From Rhodococcus sp. ARC_M6 (lineage in GTDB: Bacteria > Actinomycetota > Actinomycetes > Mycobacteriales > Mycobacteriaceae): a stretch of 64,000 nucleotides of DNA. The notes beneath the pieces were generated by a model. It was given only the letters and a program-made list of their open reading frames with translations, was not told the origin of the DNA and did no database searches. Shown here piece after piece: positions 35,551 through 45,138 of this stretch (positions are counted from its first letter, which is position 1; each line of letters starts with the position of its first letter). A program made the position numbers and the translations under genes. Location of the stretch: the NCBI RefSeq assembly GCF_022810305.1, contig NZ_JALGQH010000008.1, forward strand, positions 62,001 through 126,000, written 5' to 3'.

Positions 35551-36825
35551 ATGAGTAATGTGCGCCTACGGGTCGTTTACAGCGCCGGTGACCAAGTTCT
35601 GTCGAGCGTCAGCAACGCTGTCATCTTGTTCGCGATGGCCGGGCCATCCTCGGTCACTGCTTTCGGTCTTGCAGTCTTGGTCTTCTCGATCATCACAGCA
35701 GCCCTGGGATTTGTTCGCGGCGCCGCCGGCACTCCGCTGCTACTCATGAGCGCCAATTCTCATCAATCGATTCGCGAAGAATCCAAGTTCGCCGCTGGCG
35801 CCGCAGCAATATTGGGCGTCGGCGTGGGCGCCATCGCACTGGCCGTGTCACTTGCATTGGATGAACCGGCAGTGGGAATTGCGTATGCAGTAGCAGCTCC
35901 GATCGTCCTGTGTCAGGACGCGTTGCGATTCTCGGCAATGTCGCGTGGCGAACCGAAACACGCTTTCTGCAGCGACGGACTGTGGGCCGTGATCGCCTTC
36001 GGTGTCCTAGTTCTGTCGTGGGTTAGACCTGACGCGCTCACCATCCCACAGATGATCTGGATCTGGAGCGGGGCAGGCTTCCTGGCGCTCATCTATCTCG
36101 CAATTGCGTTGAAGACCAGACCTCAATTTCGCGGCGTCGTCGCTTGGGCTCGTTTGTATTGGCGCCATCGGGTCCGATTCGGAGTCGAGGCGGGGATCGA
36201 TCAATTGGGCGCAATTATTGTTGTGTCGGTATCGACCGTCTACATCGGAACAGAGGCGGCAGCGTCGCTTCGCGGCGCCGTGACGGTTCTTGGTCCCTTT
36301 GCTGTTCTCATCAGTTCACTGCCACTGATCGTCATTCCGGAGTCGATACGAGCGGGGCACAGTGCAAAACAGGTGTGGCGCACCCTGGCGCTGGCAGCGT
36401 GGATCACCTCTGCTTCAGCCATGACCATCGGATTTCTGGCGCCGTTCGCACCTGATGTTCTCGGGCGTATGTTGCTTGGCGACTCGTGGGAGGTAGCGCT
36501 GCATGTTCTGCCCTTCCTTGGCCTCGAATATGCGGCGATATGCTGGATCTCAGCCGTCTACAACTATTATCGCGCGCAGGGTGCCAGCTCGAAGTTGTTG
36601 AAATACCGCATAATCCAGACCTGCACGTCAGTCGTCATCTGTACGGTGGCGGCTGCGGTGTCGAAGACGGCCGTGGGAGTCGCCATTGGTCTGGCGCTCT
36701 CGGCAACACTGATCGGACTTGGGCTTGTGCTCCAGGTTCTGAGGGAACACCGAATCACCACTGGTCAAGTGGCTGGCACACCGGCGGGCACCGCCGTCGG
36801 TCGACTGATCGGTAGCCCGTCATGA
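35551..36825 (+). CDS. Polysaccharide flippase (Wzx/MATE-like), putative
   Basis: The 424-residue protein is an integral membrane protein with roughly 12 hydrophobic segments, among them AVILFAMAGPSSVTAFGLAVLVF, AILGVGVGAIALAVSLAL, LGAIIVVSVSTVYIGT and VLISSLPLIVIPES. Length and segment pattern fit a Wzx-type exporter of lipid-linked repeat units, and it is followed at once by the polymerase. ATG at 35551 is chosen because it begins the hydrophobic protein; starts at 35455 and 35521 would add a polar leader. It heads the plus-strand operon flippase-polymerase-SGNH-Wzz1-Wzz2-GH71. Confidence 0.78.
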   Translation: MSNVRLRVVYSAGDQVLSSVSNAVILFAMAGPSSVTAFGLAVLVFSIITAALGFVRGAAGTPLLLMSANSHQSIREESKFAAGAAAILGVGVGAIALAVSLALDEPAVGIAYAVAAPIVLCQDALRFSAMSRGEPKHAFCSDGLWAVIAFGVLVLSWVRPDALTIPQMIWIWSGAGFLALIYLAIALKTRPQFRGVVAWARLYWRHRVRFGVEAGIDQLGAIIVVSVSTVYIGTEAAASLRGAVTVLGPFAVLISSLPLIVIPESIRAGHSAKQVWRTLALAAWITSASAMTIGFLAPFAPDVLGRMLLGDSWEVALHVLPFLGLEYAAICWISAVYNYYRAQGASSKLLKYRIIQTCTSVVICTVAAAVSKTAVGVAIGLALSATLIGLGLVLQVLREHRITTGQVAGTPAGTAVGRLIGSPS

Positions 36826-38324
36826 CGTTGTCTAAGCAGAGCGAGGGGACCATCAGTCCCGCAGTTTCTGATCGCTCGGCACCGCCACTTGATCCGGCAC
36901 CGCCACTTCATTTCACGGGATCTCGGAGGCAGGTTCACTCGAAACTTGGTGCGCCATTGTTAGCGACGTGGACCGCAGTGCTCATGGTTGTCGTCGTTCC
37001 GGGAATTATCGTTGCTTTCACGCCGGCGCCGCCGACACACGTGTGGCTGGGTCCTTTGGCCATCACCACTGCCGGCGGATTGCGTTATGCCTGGATTGTC
37101 GGCGAGGGGTATCGACGACTGGTCGAGATGTCGTTTTGGGTGTTCACCTATGTGTTTATGGGGCTGGCGCCGCTGACCCAGCTTCGTATGCGCGTTGATC
37201 CGGCAACGTCTCCGCGTATCGATCCGGCGCTGGTCTGGACCGCGATCGTGATCGTGCTCATCGGACTCCTGGCATTCTTCGGCGGTTTGGTGGCGGCCAG
37301 AAAGCTATGGTCCAGACTGGCCACGTCGCGTTTTACCAGGGTGACCAACCCGCGTATCAATCTCGTTCGTACGCTTGTTCTTTCGCTATTTGCACTGATT
37401 GTCAACGCCTACTACATTTCGAAGATCGGCGTCGGAACGCTGCTGGAAAGCCGGAGCGCGGTCAGTGAACGTGGTCAGGATGTGCTGGGTGAGTCGACCG
37501 TCGCGAGCATTATCGTGGCAGTTGCGATGATGACGCTTCTGGTGTCCTTTATTGCCATCGTGAAGTATTGGGATGCCGCGCAACGCCCGGACAAGGCGCT
37601 CATCATCGTCATCGTTGTTCTCGGGGCGACACTACTGATCACGCTGAACCCGATTTCGAGTCCTCGCTACCTGTTCGGAACGGCTGCTTTGGCAGTGGCG
37701 GCGCTCTTCGGACTTTTCTCCACTGCCAATCGGTTTCGATTTGTCGCCCTGAGTGCCGTTGCTGCGCTTGTACTGGTATTCCCGGCTCTGGATGCATTTC
37801 GATACAGTTCCTCCGCGCAACTCAAGACCAGCTCGCCTCTCGAGTCGCTCACGTCACCGGACTACGACGCATTTGCACAGATAAACAACACTGTGCTCTA
37901 TATTCAAAATCACGGTTTCACTGATGGAAAGCAGGCGCTCGGCGTTCTTCTGTTCTGGGTGCCGCGTTCGATCTGGCCGGATAAGGCATTCGATACGGGC
38001 ATCCTCCTGGCGGACAGTCGTGGATATGTCGTAAAAAATCTGTCGGCGCCATTCTGGGCGGAGTTGTTCATCAACGGGGGATGGGTACTGTTGGTTCTGG
38101 GGATGTTTGCGCTTGGACTTGTTGCCGGAGTGCAAGATCGAAAGATTGAGATAGTGCTGCGAGCGTCGCGATCGCCGTCGGTTTTTGCTTGTATTCTTCC
38201 GTTTTACCTGATCATTCTGATGCGTGGATCGCTGCTGCAGGCGATGCCGTACCTTCTCGTGATCGTCGGATGCGCTGTGTTCGTGACTGATTGGCGTCGT
38301 ACGGCCAATGGAGGATCGATATGA
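36822..38324 (+). CDS. Polysaccharide polymerase (Wzy-like) membrane protein, putative
   Basis: The protein has 500 residues and about 11-12 hydrophobic segments (LMVVVVPGIIVAF, WVFTYVFMGLAPL, AIVIVLIGLLAFFGGLVAA, ALIIVIVVLGATLLITL, LFGTAALAVAALFGLF). A long external loop containing NNTVLYIQNHGFTDGKQALGVLLFWVPRSIWPDKAFDTG is the typical polymerase loop (the extent is about residues 340-385). It overlaps the flippase by ATGA and the next gene by ATGA. Sequence alone does not separate polymerase from ligase, but context favours the polymerase. Confidence 0.8.
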   Translation: MTLSKQSEGTISPAVSDRSAPPLDPAPPLHFTGSRRQVHSKLGAPLLATWTAVLMVVVVPGIIVAFTPAPPTHVWLGPLAITTAGGLRYAWIVGEGYRRLVEMSFWVFTYVFMGLAPLTQLRMRVDPATSPRIDPALVWTAIVIVLIGLLAFFGGLVAARKLWSRLATSRFTRVTNPRINLVRTLVLSLFALIVNAYYISKIGVGTLLESRSAVSERGQDVLGESTVASIIVAVAMMTLLVSFIAIVKYWDAAQRPDKALIIVIVVLGATLLITLNPISSPRYLFGTAALAVAALFGLFSTANRFRFVALSAVAALVLVFPALDAFRYSSSAQLKTSSPLESLTSPDYDAFAQINNTVLYIQNHGFTDGKQALGVLLFWVPRSIWPDKAFDTGILLADSRGYVVKNLSAPFWAELFINGGWVLLVLGMFALGLVAGVQDRKIEIVLRASRSPSVFACILPFYLIILMRGSLLQAMPYLLVIVGCAVFVTDWRRTANGGSI

Positions 38325-39106
38325 CTTTCGCCCGGAAGTTGGTCAACAATCTGTCCGCTTGGGCCATCGCGACACTGTTTTTACTTGTGGCGCTTGTGGT
38401 CTCGACTTCCACGCTGGTAGCAATAGACCGTGCGCACGAAACGCAAACGCTCAAAGCTTTGGTCGAGTCACAAGATGTGCCGATTTCACGTCTCGCGGTT
38501 CACTCCGCACGTCCTTCCGCGCTGTGGATAGGTGACTCCTTCACTCAAGGCCCCGCCGCGTATCCCAGAATCGTGTGTGCCGAATTGGGTTGGTATTGCA
38601 ACATCGATGCACAAGGCAGCACGGGATACCTCAACGCAGGTGCTCCTGAAATGCAGGTCCCTACCAAGAGGTTCATCGACAGGTTGCCGGCGTCGATCCA
38701 GACGTACAAGGCGGACGTGATCATCGTCGACGGTGGACGTAACGACTTCCCCGTGGACCTGGACCTACTGATGGAGGCTATCCGCACCTACATCGCAGCC
38801 CTCCATGAAGCATGGCCGGACGCGAAACTCGTGATCATCGTGCCGTTCTTTATGCAGGCAGCCTCCCCCTCCGATGACTCGGACCTCATCAGTGGGATCA
38901 GTGCGATCGCAAAGTCATTCGGCGCCAAGGTGCTCAACCCTTATGCCGAGAAGTGGTTTGTCGGGGCAGACATCGACGCGATGCAGATCGAGGATCATGT
39001 TCATCCGAATGCGCTGGGAAATTCTTACATCGCGGCCAAGCTGGAGGAATCATTGGAGCTCGCGCAGATCATCACACCTGGAAGTTCAAACGGGGGTCTC
39101 GGGTAA
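38321..39106 (+). CDS. SGNH/GDSL-type esterase, membrane-anchored
   Basis: The protein has 261 residues. One N-terminal helix (WAIATLFLLVALVVSTSTLVA, about residues 13-33) anchors it with the catalytic part outside. Catalytic blocks: Ser73 in IGDSFTQG, Asn141 in DGGRNDFP, and Asp225/His228 in EDHVHPNALG. This is the SGNH set of acyl-esterases and acetyltransferases. In this operon it probably adds or removes acetyl groups on the exopolysaccharide outside the membrane (inference). The ATG overlaps the polymerase stop; the stop overlaps the next ATG (TAATG). Confidence 0.83.
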   Translation: MTFARKLVNNLSAWAIATLFLLVALVVSTSTLVAIDRAHETQTLKALVESQDVPISRLAVHSARPSALWIGDSFTQGPAAYPRIVCAELGWYCNIDAQGSTGYLNAGAPEMQVPTKRFIDRLPASIQTYKADVIIVDGGRNDFPVDLDLLMEAIRTYIAALHEAWPDAKLVIIVPFFMQAASPSDDSDLISGISAIAKSFGAKVLNPYAEKWFVGADIDAMQIEDHVHPNALGNSYIAAKLEESLELAQIITPGSSNGGLG

Positions 39107-40497
39107 TGGAATTCGCTGCCTACCTGCGGGTGCTGCGCCGGCGTTGGCTCTACGTGGTCATTCAGGTCATGATCGGGCTTATCGGTGGTCTGGTCATTTC
39201 GGCGTTGAGTACGCCGCGATACGAATCCGTCTCGCGTATCTTTTTAGCGACACCGGGGTGGGGCACACCGGTCGTCATGAGCAACTCCGAGTCGAGTCCG
39301 TATCGAGGTAACGAGTTTTCACAACTCCGAGCGGCTAGCTATCTCAGGCTGTCTGAAGGCGAAGACTTCCGATTGCGAGTCGAGGAACGTCTCGGCACAG
39401 CGCCGGCAGATGTTCCGGATACCGACTCGCTCGACTTTCGAGTCGTACCCGACACCGTAATGATTGAACTGACAGCGATGGCGGCCTCCCCGGAGAGAGC
39501 GCAGGATCTGGCGAACGCATTAACCGTCGAAATGACAGAGTCGATCGAGAAGTTGGAAACACCAAGTGGGACATTGATTCCCGTTATTCAACCGATAGTC
39601 GTGGACAGTGCAAGGCTGTCCGGCGGCCCGTCAGAGCCGCGGACGGGACTCCTTGTCGGTGGCGGGGGAGTTCTGGGCCTGCTGGCGGGAGTTTCCATCG
39701 CCGTCGTCGCCGCGAGAACATCAAGGCGTGTGCACACCGCACTCGAGTTGGCCACGATTTCCTCGTTGCCGGTTCTTGCGACGTTCGGCGACGAAGCGCG
39801 GATGGTTGGCGAGGCCGCGGCATCAAGGCTGCGGTTCAATCTCGAATATCTCGGGACGCAGTTCTCCACCGGGATACTTGCTGTATCCAGCCCGCTTCCT
39901 GACGCCTCTACTTCAGCAGTCGCTCGCGGACTGGTTCGTGCAACGGCCGAAACTGGGCTGCGAACAATCCACGTGCACTGCGGTATTCGGGGTAACTCCG
40001 GCCAGGGGAGTCGCGGGTTGGCCGACGTGCTGCGCGGAAGCGCATCTGTCGACGATGTAGTTACCGAGCCGACACCGGGGCACGGTTACGTGATCGAAAC
40101 CGGAGATGTTCCCGGCGTAGTCTCCGGCCTGCTGGAATCGCGGAACATGCAGGCAATACTCGACGACCTGCGGCACAGATTTGATCTGGTGGTCCTCGAT
40201 ATTCCAGGGTTCCTCGCCAGCAACGATGCTGCTGTCCTGGGAAAGCGCAGCGATGCGGTTCTGGTCGTCGCATCCGAGGGCATTTCGCGAATTGACGACC
40301 TCATGCAAACATTCGACGGGTTCCACACCGTCGGAGCACGGGTGGTTGGCTCGGTACTCATTCGTTCGAGGTCGCAGTCCGAGCATCAGTTCGATTACAT
40401 CGCTGCACCAGATCCATTTCGACAATCGGAGTCGACCGATGCGTTCGTTAGTAGCGCTCGGACTACTTCACGCACCACACGGGGAGTCAACACATGA
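39106..40497 (+). CDS. Wzz-type polysaccharide co-polymerase with degenerate BY-kinase domain (1)
   Basis: The protein has 463 residues. Two membrane helices (about residues 12-34 and 181-203) flank an external Wzz-like domain with the proline-containing SEPRTG just before the second helix. The cytosolic part has the shape of a bacterial tyrosine kinase, but the P-loop (about 259-275) reads [15 protein letters not shown] with no GK[ST], the Walker A' region reads VHCGIRGNS, and only the B-like VVLDIPGF is kept. It should therefore not bind ATP in the usual way, and no tyrosine cluster is at the C-terminus. It overlaps the next co-polymerase (ATGA). Chain-length control remains the likely role. 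Confidence 0.85.
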   Translation: MEFAAYLRVLRRRWLYVVIQVMIGLIGGLVISALSTPRYESVSRIFLATPGWGTPVVMSNSESSPYRGNEFSQLRAASYLRLSEGEDFRLRVEERLGTAPADVPDTDSLDFRVVPDTVMIELTAMAASPERAQDLANALTVEMTESIEKLETPSGTLIPVIQPIVVDSARLSGGPSEPRTGLLVGGGGVLGLLAGVSIAVVAARTSRRVHTALELATISSLPVLATFGDEARMVGEAAASRLRFNLEYLGTQFSTGILAVSSPLPDASTSAVARGLVRATAETGLRTIHVHCGIRGNSGQGSRGLADVLRGSASVDDVVTEPTPGHGYVIETGDVPGVVSGLLESRNMQAILDDLRHRFDLVVLDIPGFLASNDAAVLGKRSDAVLVVASEGISRIDDLMQTFDGFHTVGARVVGSVLIRSRSQSEHQFDYIAAPDPFRQSESTDAFVSSARTTSRTTRGVNT

Positions 40498-42305
40498 CAA
40501 ATTCTTATCTCAAACTCAAACGCTGGATGCTTCGCGGTTGGGTAGTCGCCGTGTGTGCACTGTTCGGGTTGCTGATTGCGGGCGTCATGTCCGCTATAAC
40601 GCCTCAAACATATTCGGCAACAACAACTTTGTTTATCGGATCGCCGGCCAGTGCAGACTCTGCGGGTGCGTTGCAAGGCGATTCCTTCTCGCAGCAGAGG
40701 GCATCGACATACGCATACCTATTCAAGAGCGAAGCGATCGCGGTTAAAGTCAAAGATGACCTGGGACTGGCGGTGAGCCCTCACGAGCTCGTTTCGGCCG
40801 TCACTGCTACTCCGATCGATAAGACTGTTCTGCTTGACGTCACCGTGGCTGCTGAGTCCGCCCAAGGCGCCGCAGACATTGCCAACGCTTATGCGTCGAA
40901 CTTCGCGAAATATGTTGGGCAGCTGGAGAAGCCAAACGGGGGCGGCGCTGCCAGCATGCTGGTGTCGGTAGTGGGTAACGCAGATCCAACCGAGGCAGTG
41001 ACCAGTGTCAAACCTGTCAGCAATGTAATCATCGGATTGTTTGCCGGCGTCGCCGTCGGCGGACTTCTGTGGTGGCTGATGCGTCGATTCGACAAGTCCA
41101 TCCGAACTGCAGACGTGTTGGCGGAAGCGGCGCAGGCGCCGGTGGTCGGCGTACTTCCGGCCGTTGCTGCACGGCGTATCGAAGCGCTGGATTTCGGTGT
41201 CGAATCCGATTCGGCGTATGCGGAAGCATCACGAAAACTTCGGACCAATATCGAGTTCATGGACGTGGACAACCCGCCGCGAACGCTTGTAGTCGCAAGT
41301 CCGTCGCCCGAGGAAGGCGCCGGAGAAGTGGCGGCGTCGTTGGCCTTGGCACTTGGCGAGGCGGGGCGTGGAGTGATACTCGTTGATGCGGATCTGCGCG
41401 CTGCGGCCTTGGCGGGGTACCTCCGGGTCAACAACGGATTGGGACTATCGGACATTCTTGGTGGGGCTTTCGAGGTTTCGCAGGTCGAAGTCGAATTGCA
41501 GGATCGCCGAATTACATTCATCGCCGCGGGATCTCGTCGGGAAGGTGCTGTCGACGATCTCGCGTCCTCGGCGATGACCGATCTGCTGGCAGACCTGTCG
41601 AGGCGATATGAATACGTGGTACTAGTTGCACCTTCGGTCTTGAACTTCGCGGACGCAGCGTCGTTGGCGGCGAGGGTCGACGGCGCTTTGATCGTGAGCC
41701 GACGAGAAATCGGCACTACGACTACCGTCGCACGTGCTGCTGGCGTCTTGCGAAGCGCAGGTTCTCGGATTGTGGGATCAGTTCTGGTCGGTGCACGACT
41801 GCCGCGTACCGCAGCGATCGGTCACGGGAGTGATGCCGCAACGATCGTCGAAGCTACCGTTGCACAGGATCATTCGACGGAGCTGTCAAAAAAGAGTCCG
41901 TCGCAGAATGTCGACGACGAGTCGGGCATGGCCCCCGCTGCCGCTCAGAGCGCGCATTGGCCGCCAGCGGACGAGCGCGCCGAACAGCCTATCGTGGCGC
42001 CAGTTGTGGATGAGCGTGCGGATATTTCTCCAACCCACAATGATTCGTCGAAGTCGGGACGTTCGATGGCTGCGGCCGAAGACCTCGACGATTGGGCGCC
42101 GGCTGAACCCGTGAAACGCTACACACGTTCGGATATCGATCCGCCAACGGTGGCGATCAGACGTGATCAGCTCGCCGACGCGCGACGCAAATCCGAATCG
42201 GATTCGAAGGGGCCGGCTCAGTCGGTCCAGTCAGCGGTGACCCGGGCAAAGAAAGCGTCGCGGTCTGACGCAACAACTGATTCAGCGATGGCTTCCGACG
42301 AGTGA
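40494..42305 (+). CDS. Wzz-type polysaccharide co-polymerase with degenerate BY-kinase domain (2)
   Basis: The protein has 603 residues. Helices at about 16-34 and 176-196 enclose the Wzz-like external domain. The cytosolic domain keeps Walker A' (ILVDADLR, about 295-302), but the P-loop reads SPSPEEGAGEVAAS (about 270-282), without lysine, and the B strand reads VVLVAPSV with no Asp. A long, polar, Ser/Asp/Ala-rich tail of about 150 residues (from about 450) follows, with a single KRYTRSD tyrosine and no Tyr cluster. It looks like a pseudokinase that may still pair with the first co-polymerase. It ends overlapping the GH71 copy 2 start (GTGA). Confidence 0.86.
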   Translation: MTNSYLKLKRWMLRGWVVAVCALFGLLIAGVMSAITPQTYSATTTLFIGSPASADSAGALQGDSFSQQRASTYAYLFKSEAIAVKVKDDLGLAVSPHELVSAVTATPIDKTVLLDVTVAAESAQGAADIANAYASNFAKYVGQLEKPNGGGAASMLVSVVGNADPTEAVTSVKPVSNVIIGLFAGVAVGGLLWWLMRRFDKSIRTADVLAEAAQAPVVGVLPAVAARRIEALDFGVESDSAYAEASRKLRTNIEFMDVDNPPRTLVVASPSPEEGAGEVAASLALALGEAGRGVILVDADLRAAALAGYLRVNNGLGLSDILGGAFEVSQVEVELQDRRITFIAAGSRREGAVDDLASSAMTDLLADLSRRYEYVVLVAPSVLNFADAASLAARVDGALIVSRREIGTTTTVARAAGVLRSAGSRIVGSVLVGARLPRTAAIGHGSDAATIVEATVAQDHSTELSKKSPSQNVDDESGMAPAAAQSAHWPPADERAEQPIVAPVVDERADISPTHNDSSKSGRSMAAAEDLDDWAPAEPVKRYTRSDIDPPTVAIRRDQLADARRKSESDSKGPAQSVQSAVTRAKKASRSDATTDSAMASDE

Positions 42306-43856
42306 GTCGTGTGTCTTTGAAAAGGCCGCGCACATCGGGCACGCGGTGGCGGCAGTCGGTGCGCCTGTGGCTCGCCCTCGTCGGCATCGGAGCCTTGTTG
42401 TGCGGCTATGTGTCGGTGACGCTCGAATTGTCGCCCCGGGCAGGCGGCGAAGGTACCTCCGTCGGCGGGGATTCGCTTGCGATGCCTTTCGACCCTCCCA
42501 ATGGTGCCGGAGAAAGCAGCAAACTGGTGTTTGCGCACTACTTTCCGCCGTACCCGATCTCAATCGACAATGCGGATTCTGCACAGGACTATTATGCGAC
42601 ACAGTACTTGTCGGTGAACGGCGAGGACAACGCACACGCCGCTTACGCCGGACTACTACGAGACCGACCTACACCGCGGTCGCCCCTTGCCGACAGTCAA
42701 TGGCGTCAACGAGACCTCGAGGCGGAGGTCCGGCAGGCAAAGGCCGCCGGGATTGACGGATTCTCGGTGGACATCATGACACGTTCTACCGATGAGACTT
42801 GGTGGGGCGCAGGAGTTCCTGCCGCGCTCATGCGGGCGGCAGCTACTGTGGACCCTTCTTTCAAGATCATGTTGATGCCCGATATGAATGGGGCGGTCAA
42901 AGACATGACACCAGAAGAATTGGCAACCGACATGGCGCAGTATGCGTCAAATCCTTCGGTGTTCACGTTGCCTGATGGCAGGCTGGTCGTTTCACCTTTC
43001 CTTGGCCGAGAACAAACCCGTCTCGTGGTGGTCGCAATTTAACTCGGCAATGAAGGGTCAGCACGGCGTCGACGTTGCCCTGGTTCCGGTTTTCCTGGAT
43101 GCCGCGGCATATCAGGACGAATTTGCGCCGATCAGCTACGGAATGTCGAACTGGGGCAATCGAAGTCCAGCGACGAACTTGGTTGATTCTGTTGGTCCCG
43201 GCTCATCGATGGGCGCGGCTGCCGAAGCGCACGACTTGGGCAAGATCTGGATGCAGCCGGTGTCGTTTCAGGACGTCCGTCCGAGCCAGTCGATTTTCGA
43301 CGAGGCGGAGAACAGCCGGAATCTGCGCGACACCTGGAAGATCGCGCTCGAATCCGACAGTGATTGGGTTCAACTGACAACCTGGAACGACTACAGCGAA
43401 GGTACTTCTTTTGCATCGAGTGCCGGGCATGGGCGAGCACTCCTCGATCTGAATGCGTACTGGCTGTACTGGTTCCGAACCGGCACACCACCGAAAATTG
43501 TGCGTGATACCGCGTACCTCGTTTATCGTTCGCATCCGATATCGGCCGTTCCGGTGAATCCGTCGTCGGCGCCGATGACACTGCGCGACGGGTCCTCTCC
43601 CGCTCGCGACATCATTGAAGTGGTCACTGTTCTCACTGAAGCTGCGACCGTCGCGGTGACGGTGGGGACGACGACCGCTGAGTGTCGGGTTCCGGCAGGC
43701 ATCGGATCATGTGTAGTCCCCTTGGAGGTTGGGACAATAGTGGTGACGGTGATTCGAGGGCGGGACGAGGTTGCGCGCGTAGCTTCGCACCGCGCTGTTA
43801 CTGCCGCTCCGTTCAATCAGAACTTGGAGTATCTGGTCGATTCGAGTCGGCGCTGA
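42302..43856 (+). pseudogene. GH71-like glycosidase, copy 2, interrupted by a one-base frameshift
   Basis: The first frame (42302-43042) gives an N-terminal anchor helix (LWLALVGIGALLCGYV), FAHYFPPYPISIDN, GIDGFSVDIMTRS, FKIMLMPDMN and GRLVVSPF; homology then continues in the next frame (to 43856) from LAENKPVSWWSQFNS to ISYGMSNWGNRS, KIWMQPVSFQD, TWNDYSEGTSF and the C-terminal domain with a Cys pair (AECRVPAGIGSC). The switch falls in TTTCCTTGG at 42997-43005 and one extra base explains it. All family motifs are present on both sides, so this is either a recent inactivation or a sequencing error. The GTG start overlaps the preceding co-polymerase. It is the last gene of the plus-strand operon. 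Confidence 0.82.
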
Positions 43857-43874
43857 GTGACCGCTCATCGACCC

Positions 43875-45092
43875 TCAGCAGTCGGACGGCGCAGGTTCTC
43901 CCGCGAATCGTTGCATCACCCAGGTCGCAGTTTCGCCGCCGGCATCGAGGTTGTAGTGAGTTTGACCGAGGCGGACGATGTGTTGGATCGTGTCACCGTA
44001 TTCGCAGGCAGTCGCGATTGCGTCTCGGACCCAGACCGGACGGATCAAAGTATCTTCGCTGCCGTTGATCACGAGCATGGGCCCTGATGCTGTGCGCCGG
44101 GGGAGCGCAATATCCGAGAGCCACGATTTGAACATGTCAGCGGCTTCTGCGGACACCGGTGTGGTGTCGCCAGGATTGATGGATCCGATTGACTGCGCAC
44201 GCTTCTGGACCAAAGGGCCTGTACATGAGACCCACATCGGGCGGTCGGAAGCCAACACGCCGTGTAGGTAGTCGTCCGGGTTCACTTCGGGATGGGCGGA
44301 TTGAAATCCTTCGATCAGGAATGGCATCAGAAGCTGTTGATCGCGAGTGAGCCAGTTGGTCACGGAGAGTTCGGCTATCTGTGTGAGATCCAGGACGGGT
44401 GAGAGGGCAACGGCTCCCACGAAGTCCAGTCCGGTGCCGTAGTAGTCGGCTAGCTCTGCGGCTGACCACACGGCTTGGCCACCTTCGGTGACGCCGAGAG
44501 CCGCCCACTTGGTCGAGGACTCCGGGACGACGGCGCGTGCAGCGCGGACCGCGTCGATGATGTTGTAGCCGGCGCTGTCGGGTTCAAGGTAGCGGCGCTG
44601 TCCGTCGGCGACTCCGAGACCCTGATAGTCGGTCATGACAGCCACAACGCCGAGCTTCATGAACGAGGCGATGGCGTCTCGGTAGCCCAAGAGGTCGGGG
44701 TGCCGCGAGGGACCGCATTCCGGCGAAGATCCTGGTGTGCCGTGTCCGAAAGACACCACATTCCAGCCACCTTCCGGGGCCGGCCCCGCTGGTCGGAAGA
44801 CGCTGCCCGATAAGCGAACCGGACTACCGTCCACACCCGACGTTGACTGGTACGTAATGCGTGTGGCTGTTGCGCCGGTAGCCGTGAGTGTCGGGTCGAT
44901 GTCGGTGAAGGGCGTCGAATCCACCAGCGTTCCGCGGCCACCGCGAGCGGCGTCCGACACCGGTGGAAGTGCGCGAACTTCGGTGGGTGATTTCGGGGTC
45001 GGGGTGTGCGAGGTCGGGATCGGTTGACTACAGGCCGCGACAACAGCGGCCAGGGACACTGCAATGCCGATGTACCGCAAAGTTTTTTGCAT
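43875..45092 (-). CDS. Secretory-lipase-like lipoprotein with Thr at the nucleophile position
   Basis: The protein has 405 residues. The signal ends in a good lipobox (AAVVAAC, Cys21), so it is probably a lipoprotein on the outer face of the membrane. The body matches the LIP-type alpha/beta hydrolases: VVSFGHGTPGSSPECGPS (oxyanion region), VMTDYQGLGVADG, the elbow LGVTEGGQAVWSAAELA, NGSEDTLIRP (acid) and LGQTHYNLDAGG (histidine). In place of the usual GxSxG the elbow has G-V-T-E-G, with Thr202 encoded by ACC. Activity may thus be altered or lost. ATG at 45092 fits the lipobox signal; the longer frame from 45266 is rejected. It lies after the double-hydrolase gene on the same strand. Confidence 0.82.
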   Translation of the reverse strand: MQKTLRYIGIAVSLAAVVAACSQPIPTSHTPTPKSPTEVRALPPVSDAARGGRGTLVDSTPFTDIDPTLTATGATATRITYQSTSGVDGSPVRLSGSVFRPAGPAPEGGWNVVSFGHGTPGSSPECGPSRHPDLLGYRDAIASFMKLGVVAVMTDYQGLGVADGQRRYLEPDSAGYNIIDAVRAARAVVPESSTKWAALGVTEGGQAVWSAAELADYYGTGLDFVGAVALSPVLDLTQIAELSVTNWLTRDQQLLMPFLIEGFQSAHPEVNPDDYLHGVLASDRPMWVSCTGPLVQKRAQSIGSINPGDTTPVSAEAADMFKSWLSDIALPRRTASGPMLVINGSEDTLIRPVWVRDAIATACEYGDTIQHIVRLGQTHYNLDAGGETATWVMQRFAGEPAPSDC

Positions 45093-45138
45093 CAAATAAT
45101 GCCGATCAGGATCGAATGCCGTAGTAGCGCGGGAGTTA

